A DNA stretch of 64,000 nucleotides from Pyrocephalus nanus (Eukaryota > Chordata > Aves > Passeriformes > Tyrannidae), in contig CM076275.1 in the NCBI GenBank assembly GCA_038380795.1, positions 932,501-996,500 of the forward strand, given 5' to 3'. Below, one piece after another: positions 12,701-21,500 of the stretch. How positions within the stretch are numbered: position 1 is the first letter of the stretch; every line of letters begins with the position of its first letter. Both the position numbers and the translations under genes were made by a program. Under the pieces are notes generated by a model. That model was not told where the DNA came from. It did not search any database and was given only the letters and a program-made list of their open reading frames with translations.

Positions 12701-15589
12701 CAGAGACACGAGGCTTTGACCTTCTGAGTTGGTTGCGAAGAATTCAAGGTTGTGCAATGCAAACCACCTTTCCCCAGAACAGAGGAGGTTGATGCAGTGA
12801 CTTGTATTTAACAGAGGTCTGTGAGGGACTGGAGCCTTCAGCAGGACACAAATTGGCTCTTAACCCTTGGGGACTGTGTGATGATGTTTGGGTGAAGTGT
12901 TTTCACTGGTACCTGAGCTGAGAACTCGTACAGCATGAGCTGCTCAGTGGGGATTTCCTGGCATTGCCTTGCCACTACTATTTTATCTTGTTTTTCCTAT
13001 CATTATTATGGTGGAAACTTGGGACAAATATTGTTTTGGGACAAGACATCATTATCTTAGCCCAGAGTCAGCCCAGCCTCATGCACAGTGTCCTCTGTCA
13101 TCTGGGTTTTGTTCTTCCTCACCATCAGCCTGCTGGGAAGCCTTGGGCAGGCCCCATTCCCTGCAGACACCCTGTTTCTCTTCTGTGTTTCTCTCATCTC
13201 TCTGTTTGGTCAGATGATAAAGCAGAGAGGGTGTTATTTATATTTACAAACTGCTTCACACCCAGGGCTGTGCTGTGTGCAGGGTCCCGTGGGCAGTACT
13301 GGGGTGAATATAAATATAATAAACCAGCGGATGGAAGTGAAGTCAACACAAGTGTTAATACACTTTCCTTTGTCTTCCAGTGGGTTTGGTTCCGATAGAC
13401 TTTAATTTAACAATTTTCTTCTTGCTTTCAGTGGTTTACAATGAAAATATTGCAGTCCTGTCTGGAATGTGCAGGTTGTATTCCAGCCTTCCAGAGCATT
13501 TCTGAGGCCCAGAGACAGAGCAGTCCCTGAGGGAGCTCCACCACGTCCCAGCTGAGAACAGTGATGCCCTTGTTCCTGGCAGGTGAGTTTTGAGTACATT
13601 CATGTTTTTCTCTCTTGTGGGAAAGAGAAGGCAGCTTTCACACAGTTCCTTAAACACACTGAGATCAGTGATTGTGCTGCCAGGGTTTAGGAAATATCTT
13701 CTCCAAAAGAAATATGACAAGTTTTCCCTAAGATGTGTTTCAGTGTCAGAGGTCCTTACCTTGGTCTTCTAAAATACAGATTTCCTCTTATTTCTGGTAT
13801 CACCTGAGTCAAAAATTCTTCACTGTATTCCCAAATTCACTGTACATCACAATCAGGAGATTGAAACAATGAGGGGAAAGAGATGCTGGGAATCACTGGA
13901 ATAGGAAACCAGAAGAGAACTTTCACTGACAGACATAAACCAAACCACAACTGTTATTTCTACAATTGCTGTGGAAAGTTAGAGCCAAATTCTCGTGGTA
14001 AATCAGGGTGGCTCCATTAACTCCCATGGATCTGTGCCAGCACATCCCAGACAAAGGCTTGGCTCTATTTATAGCACTGTCAGGAACAGAACTGCTTGGA
14101 GAGGTTCCACTGGGAGAAAAATTTGATTAAAACAAGGCAGATAAGAATGACAGAGGAATCTGCCCTCTGGGGCTGCTGTGGAATGTGGCTCCCAGGGGAA
14201 TGGATCCCCAGCCCCTGCAGGCACTGCTGATCATTCCCAGCCCAGGTGGGACAGACCCCCAGGGCCCCTGTGAGCTCAGGGGGGTGGCAGCTGTGGCACA
14301 GTCTGAGTCTGCACTAATGCCAGGGCAATCAGTCACTTGCTGTTTAGCGCTGTGGCTTCAGAAAACCCAAGGTTCCCTTTCACCAGGTATCGAAGGGTTT
14401 TATTTCTTTGAAGTCCTTAATATGCCATGGTGACAAGGATGGGGAGTGTCATCATCAGCTATTGATCCTTCATGTTTCCTGTGTGACCCAGTTATTCAGG
14501 GACACACAATAAAGTTTCACAGCTGTGTTTTAGGTGATCTTTAAGGAGGGAGAGAACTTTTCCAGGCATCCTTGAGGTGATTTCTTACTGAAACTTCAAA
14601 AAAAAAAGCCCAGAAAAATTCCCACTGTGTGGTGTTAGGCTGCTTTCAGTTCCCAGAAACTAGTTAATTTATTTAGTGTGCCTCACCAGTCCAAGTTTCA
14701 TTTATAGATTAACTTGTGTATTTTGGCTCCTATCCATCTCTTCCTTTGGCTCAAAATGAATGATACCGGGACTGTCTTTGAAACAAGGCAGGAATGTGAA
14801 GTTTTTTGATTAAAGAGCAACATCATCCCTAAAACCTTTCTTTCTGCCAGCTTTGTAAGGCCCTGCCACAGAAATATGACACTGGAAATGGCAGGTTAGG
14901 CTCTGGTGAGTTCAACCTTTGTGAAGAAATCAGACATGCAATATTCTGGAGAGCTCTGGGAACAGTTTGTGTCTCCTCAGAAGGCCTGTCATGGAGCAAC
15001 TTGTTTTCAAGACTGTTTGTTTGCTTTATTTAATAACTAATCAGTCTTCAGAGCTGTTTTAAGTGAGGATTACTAAGCAGGGTCACTGGCGAGCACCTGT
15101 GTGGTGCCAGGCTCAGTCCTGTCTGAGGGGCTGGTGCTGCTGTGGGTGTGCCAGGGGGGTTGGAGCTCACAGGGGGTCACACTGCTGGTGGGGGCATCTC
15201 CTGTGCATCTTCTGTTGGCCCATTGAGTGGCTGCTTGTGGAGATTCATTTGTGAAATCAAACCTGGGGGCATCTTGCACAGCCCTCAGAGGAGCTGTCAG
15301 GTGCTGCTGCTGAGCACAGGCTGTTTTCCACACTCTGCATTAGTGGTGTATTTGTTGTGGGTGAACTCTGAGCCGGTGCTTTTTTCCATTCCATTTGCTG
15401 TGTTTGCAGGGGGGTTCCTGGCTGCAGCCATAAATATTGACTGTCTTAAAAGCTGTGACTTTTTACTGACGTCACAACATCTCATCAAGATGCTGTCTCA
15501 GTCTCAAGGCACTTTCTATGAGTCTCTGTGAAAAAGTGCAATGAGAATCCTCCCACTGAGTTTTTTCATGTGTTTCTCTTTCTTTTAAG
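6768..15589 (+). other. Non-coding DNA before SHROOM1 coding exon 1
   Basis: No coding exon is recognisable. The region contains one CR1 fragment (listed separately), a 20-base A run at 11729-11748 and otherwise unique-looking sequence. It ends in a pyrimidine-rich tract and AG at 15588-15589, the acceptor of the first SHROOM1 coding exon. It is SHROOM1 intron 1 if the 6.7-kb candidate exon is real, otherwise partly intergenic. Confidence 0.5.
8466..8673 (+). mobile_element. CR1 LINE 3' fragment, sense on + strand
   Basis: The sequence follows the 3' end of avian CR1 elements as I remember it: a GAAGGAATTCTTCCCTG stretch, then AGGCCCTGGCACAGGG, AGAGAAGCTGTGGCTGCCCC, AAGGCCAGGTTGGAT, TGTCCCTGCCCATGGCAGGG and a tail resembling the ATTCTATG terminal repeat (GATTCTCTGATGCTCT). 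It is a 5'-truncated copy of about 208 bp with point differences and no coding capacity. Confidence 0.88.
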
Positions 15590-15694
15590 GACCTTCTAGA
15601 TGTTATTGGAATGTGACTACAGAGAAAAATGTTCTTTTCTAACGACTCGGTTGTGGACCCTTGATCAGCCTTGGATTTCTAGGAATACTGCAGT
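15590..15694 (+). other. SHROOM1: SHROOM1 5' UTR segment with an overlapping uORF
   Basis: The segment starts after a TTTCTCTTTCTTTTAAG acceptor. An upstream ATG at 15600-15602 opens a 53-codon frame that ends at TAG 15759-15761, overlapping the SHROOM1 start in another frame. Its context is weak (T at -3, T at +4), whereas the SHROOM1 ATG at 15695 has A at -3 and G at +4. An in-frame stop at 15680-15682 makes 15695 the first possible start of the SHROOM1 frame. Confidence 0.6.
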
Positions 15695-18598
15695 ATGGCT
15701 TCATTTGGGAATGAGATGGAAAGGACTCACAGGCAAGGTGGCAGAAGTGGGGAGGTGGTAGAACCTGTGATGTCCCCTGGAAATGATGATCATCCTGTGC
15801 CAGTGAAGATGATTGGCAGCACAGATCGTGCCCTGCAGCCCCCCAGAAGGGCAGACTCTGCATACAGCTCTTCCTCAGGGGGCTCAGAGTGTCCCACCCG
15901 CCCGTGCTGCGGGGAGTGTTGCCGTTTGCCCTACATGGACTCGGAATACGTCCAGGGGATTTACAACCTCAGTGCTGCACCCCCTGAGCTCAGACCCCTG
16001 CAGCCACCCAGGGCAGCAGGGCTGAGCACCCCTCTCAGCTCTCCCAGCCCCAATCACTGTGGAATCACTCCCACCCCAGCGACTTCAAATCAGGGCCCTC
16101 CATCCCTGGCAGCTCCTCCACCTTCCCCTCCCGCACGGCTCCACAGCATCACCAGACACCATGAACGTTCAGGAGCGGGGCACAGCTCTGGAGGGCACAG
16201 TGGGTGTAAGGTGCAGCCAGCCCCTGGTGTGCAGGACAATCAGCTGGCACACAGGGATGCACCAGGGACTCAACACCGGGATGGACTCACAGAGCGAGAC
16301 CCACGGCCTGCTAGGGAAAAGACTCTGGAAAACAAGGGCCTTCCTCCTGATTCTACAGATGAGGTATTTATATCAAACATTCAGGGGTTAAAGACAGGGG
16401 GAAATGGAGAGTGGAGCCCACCCCAACAACCTACAAAGAGAAGCAATCCTCACATTTTCAGCAGACCTTCTTCGTTCATTTTTCAAGAATATTTGAAGAC
16501 AGACTCTGTGGCAAATGTGCCCAAAATACTTTCTGCTTACAATTCAGTTCATGCTTATAAAATTCCCAACGAGAGGACCTCCAAGTCCCATCACCCAGCA
16601 CATTCCAAGCCCAACGCTGTTAATGATCCACAAGAAGTCAAACAGTGTCCCTGTGGGGTGCAGGAGCCAACTGCCAGAGAAGTGACTGTGCCAAGCACCG
16701 TGCCAGGACCCAGCCAGAGAAAGGGGCCCTTGCCCTGTGCTCAGGACCTGCTCTGTGCCCAGGGGCATCCAGATCTGGATCAGGATGTGTTTGAGGACAG
16801 CTGTGACTTAAAACACATGGAGAATGCTCTCCTAATTAAAAACACTTCCAGGAAGCTGGACAGTTGTACAGACAAGGATCAGTGCTACGATTCTGAAGGA
16901 AAAATTGGGAGAGGTGTCAGGGAGCCAGTCCTGAATCAGCAAGCCAGAGTGCAGAGGTCAGCAGTGTCCTGCAGCTGCGAGGCTGTGCCAGCAGAGCACC
17001 CTCAGCTCGAGGGGCTGGATCAGGGCAGGGAGCAGTGCTGTGACACCAACAGGGCTTTCTTCACACCAAAGAAAGATTCCACATCTCACTCAGGATGTGA
17101 ATCCCAGGAAGGAAAACAGGCCAATAACAGCAATCCTGACCTCAGCACGTGTCTGGAACAAGGGGATCCTCCTGTTCAGAAACACCAACCTGAATTCCAA
17201 ACCAAGCTCTCAAGACAGCTGTGGGAGGACTGTGCTGGTGAACAAATAACCAGGCAGATGACTCCCATGCTTTACTACCTTTCTGGGTGGAAACCCAGCA
17301 ATGTCCCCCACCCCAGCCAGCTCCCCCCCAGCCAGGAGGACTCCAGGAGGTCACTGAAGGCAGTCCCTTCCAGTGGCTGTGCTGTCTCAGCACAGCCTGT
17401 GGAGGTGCAGAGGGAAAGCCCTCAGTGCCAGGGGCTCAGCCACCACCACAGGGACAGTGCTGACCTCCTGCTCCAGTGCCAGGGGCTCAGCCAGCACCAC
17501 AGGGACAGTGCTGACCTCCTGCTCCAGAGCCAGGGGCTCAGCCACCACCACAGGGACAGTGCTGACCTCCTGCTCCAGTGCCAGGGGCTCAGCCACCACC
17601 ACAGGGACAGTGCTGACCTCCTGCTCCAGAGCCAGGGGCTCAGCCACCACCACAGGGACAGTGCTGACCTCCTGCTCCTGAGCCAGGACCTCACCCCCGG
17701 CAGCCCTGCCTCATTCACAGAGGAGAGCTTCAAGAATGACTACAGAGAGAAGCTGAAAGTGGCTCAGAAAAAGGTTCTTAGAGAAACCTCCTTTCAGAGG
17801 AAAGACTTGCAGATGAGTTTGCCTGTCAGACTGAGACAGAAACCCTCTAAAAGGCCATCAATTGAACACCTTCGATCTTTCTCGTTATCCAGTGCAAACG
17901 AGGATGCCAAACCTGCTCTTTGCTCCCCTTCTCATCTACAATCACTGGAAAGTTTCAAGAAAGATGGAGAAATACAGAAGCCACAAACAGGTCGAGTAGG
18001 GGGAAGGAAAAGGGTAACCAGAGAGGAAAAGAACCTGTGCTTTTCTGAGCCTGAGAAGCTCGATCAGCTAATGGATAAGGAAGTATCTTGGAGTCAAGTT
18101 AGGGATGAAATCACTGAGCAAGATATTGTGGCAGGCAGGAGAAGGGGTCTGGAGAACGGAGGAAGGGCACTTTCCAGTTCCAGTATCTCCAGGACAGAGC
18201 TGAAACAAATCCAGCACACTGCACTGATGGAATACGTGGAGAGAAAGATCAGTCAAAGGCCAGGTGGTTCACAGCAACTCCCTCTGCATCAGCCACCCCT
18301 GCAGAAGAGGCTGGCACATCCCAGAGGGCCTCCTGGCAAGATTTCCAACCCAAGTGGGAGCAGTAAGATGCACAATGATGATGTTTTCCACCAAGTTTTC
18401 TCTAGAGAAAAATCACCAGATGTTTCTCCTGCCTTGGCTTTTGCTGCCGTGCCGAGCGTGAGCAGCAGGGGTGACCCCAGCAGAGCACACGGCAGCTCCA
18501 CCAGCAACTGTCCTGCAGCTGAGAGGCTCCCACAGGCAGGTGATCCTGCATCTGGGGGAGCTCCTGACAGATCACAATCCACTCCTCCTTCCCCACAG
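15695..18598 (+). CDS. SHROOM1: SHROOM1 coding exon 1 (residues 1-968)
   Basis: This unusually large exon encodes the N-terminal half, Ser/Pro/Gln-rich and probably mostly disordered, and includes the [10 protein letters not shown] block that is the clearest match to human SHROOM1. The exon ends in phase 0 at CAG followed by GTAAGA (donor 18599-18600). Without splicing, the frame would run only to a stop at 18622. Residues 578-662 are a five-copy tandem repeat. Confidence 0.92.
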
Positions 18599-21500
18599 GT
18601 AAGACAGAGATCCAGTAGCTAAAGGGGCCCTACAGGAAAGTCAGAGAGGGACTTTGTGCTTTTTCCAAGGGCCTGTTGTGTCAGGAATAGAGGGGGAAAG
18701 GCCTCAGACTGACAGAGGACAGAGCTAGGTTAGAGCCTGGGACTAAAACCTTCCCTGTGAGGGTGGAGAGGCCCTGGCACAGATTGTCCAGGGAGGCTGG
18801 AAGTGTGCATGGCAGTACAGTTCCAGAGCTGCCTCTCTGCAGTGCTGGTTGTCCCAGTGTGCTGTTTTCCCTTGCAGGACACCTGCAGATGTGCCAGTGG
18901 TGCAGCAGCACCGTCCCAGAGCTGCCAGGGCTGTGCCAGCTCCCCCAGGTGAGGCTGTGAGGTGTGACCTGCAGGGCAGCCACGGCTGGCTGCTCCCATC
19001 CTTCTCTCTCGGGATCCTTCCGTGTCCACATGGGAGTCCTGCCCCTTTGGGACACTTTTAAAACCATTTCTGCCGTGTGAAGCACGGGCTGGGAGTGCCC
19101 CTGAGCCGCTGTCCCTGCACAGTTGGATCTCTGGGATCACAGCTCCCTCATCTGAGCCCTGCAGAAAACAGCATCTCCAACAGCTCCAGACCTGGAAAGA
19201 GTTTGATCAGAGTGGTGCAACAGGGGCTTTGGGTGTGCTTATTTAAAGGGAAAAAACCATTGTGCTGTTTACACCTCACTAACTAAGAAGTTTGTGTTTT
19301 AACTCTCCATATTTGCTTTGCTGGTTTGAGGGGAGAAAACCATCTGAACCCTGTCTCAGCAAGGCAGTGATGCTGACTCTTGGGTAGTAAAAGAATTCCC
19401 ACTGTTTCAATCATTCAAAAATATCCCAATAGCTTCTGGAGGCTTGATTACCCTAGAAAAAAAAATTGTATTTTTAGCAGTATTTTGAAGTTTTTCTTGA
19501 ATTTCCTAGTTTAGCAGTAAATTTCCAGTTACTCTCGTGCTGACTAGGAAGTTCCAGAGAGAACTGTAACATCAGAAACATTTGACCATAGCTCATAAAC
19601 AGTCTGAAAAGTATCTGTCAAAGAGGGACTGTCTCACATAAAAGGAATTGTCTTCTTTCTTCCAGTTTCTGTGATCCTGAGAAAGATGGATCCAAGAACC
19701 GTGGGCATAATGACAGAACTGGACATGCATGTTTTCAGGATCCTGAGGAGCTGACTCCTGAAACCTCTGTTCCTATCCCAAGCAGTGGAAGTGAGGAAGG
19801 TGCAGGAGTGGAGGAGGAATGCAGATCTCAGTCTCCGGGTGGGAATGCTGCACTAAAGCCTCCAGAGCAGCATCCTGCAGCTTCTCTGGAGCAGCATCCT
19901 GCAGCTTCTCCCGAGCAGCATCCTGCAGCTTTTTCAGAGCAGCATCCTGCAGCTTTTCCAGAGCAGCATCCTGCAGCTTCTCTGGAGCAGCATCCTGCAG
20001 CTTCTCTGGAGCAGCATCCTGCAGCTTCTCTGGAGCAGCATCCTGCAGCTTCTCCCGAGCAGCATCCTGCAGCTTTTCCAGAGCAGCATCCTGCAGCTTC
20101 TCTGGAGCAGCATCCTGCAGCTTCTCTGGAGCAGCATCCTGCAGCTTCTCCCGAGCAGCATCCTGCAGCTTTTCCAGAGCAGCATCCTGCAGCTTCTCCC
20201 GAGCAGCATCCTGCAGCTTCTCCCGAGCAGCATCCTGCAGCTTCTCTGGAGCAGCATCCTGCAGCTTCTCCCGAGCAGCATCCTGCAGCTTTTCCAGAGC
20301 AGCATCCTGCAGCTTTTCCAGAGCAGCATCCTGCAGCTTTTCCAGAGCAGCATCCTGCAGCTTTTCCAGAGCAGCATCCTGCAGCTTTTCCAGAGCAGCA
20401 TCCTGCAGCTTCTCCAGAGCAGGGAAGGAGCCCCCAACCAGCACTGGCTCAGCCTCTCCAAGGGGACAGAGATGCAGCCCCAGGTCTCATTGCACAGGAG
20501 GATGCTGCCCTGGGGAGAGGGACTCACCTGCCCAGGAGGAGGCTGCGCTCTCCTCACGACCAGCGGCACCGGGAGCTGGTGCTGGAGATCGTGGCCAAGG
20601 ACAGGTCTCTGGTGGACATTCTGCTGCCTCATCCGGACAGGAAAACTGCTCTGGACCTGATGGAGGGTTTGTTTCCTGTTAACATTTCCATGCTGGATAA
20701 GTCACCCAGGGAAAAGGGCAGCGTACAGCACGTGCAGGAGAACGAGTAAGTAGACAAAACCAATCATCTGGTGTTCTTCTGTTTTAGCATACCAATATCA
20801 TGTATATACGAGTAGTAAGATGAATTTGAGCATATTGTTTTATTTTTGTTCTGTTCATGAAATATTTTAGCTTTCTGATTTGCATACCAAGAAATATCTG
20901 AGGCTATGGATGTGGGATGGAAGGGAAGTGTTTCAGTGATGCCTTGTTGAAGGGCCTGTGACAGACCTAGGCTGCAAATCTTTTGCTCTGTATCTTTTAA
21001 AAAATCAGAAAAATTCCTACTGTGAGGAGAGAGGAGAGTGATTCTGAAGTCAAGATGGATAAAACCATGAACACAGTGTTTGAGAAGAAAACATTGTTTG
21101 CTACATGTCTTTATTTTCTGTTCCAATGGCAGGAAAAGTCATGGAGATGGCCCAGAAGAATGTCCTGAATCTGAACATGAAGCCAAACCATGGAGCAAAG
21201 AATCTACCTCTGAGGGACACCAAGTCCTGACCAGGAGCAGGGACTGCACAAACGACCCAGATGACATCACATCCAAGAAAGTATGTAGATGACAGCAGAG
21301 GAACCATCAGGACAAAGTTATTATTATTCATGTAATTATTATTATGGATATTTTTATGCCAGTAATGTTCCAAGGGTAACTTTGTATCAATTTTTGCCAG
21401 TAAGTGAAGTCCTGGCAAATTGGCTTATTGATCATAAGTGGTGATATTTAAATCCTGCCTGGTTTGGTTCAGATCTCTCATCCCACAAACTTGTCTCCAT

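Noticed and set aside
1..15589. GDF9 or another neighbour of SHROOM1 in the left arm
   Set aside because: Expected by synteny, but no signal peptide plus cysteine-knot coding segment or other recognisable exon is present on either strand.
19773..20632. Long open frames on the minus strand and in other + frames across the 24-bp repeat
   Set aside because: A 24-bp unit without a stop stays open in each such frame. Only the + frame that joins splice-supported SHROOM1 sequence and ASD2 is supported.
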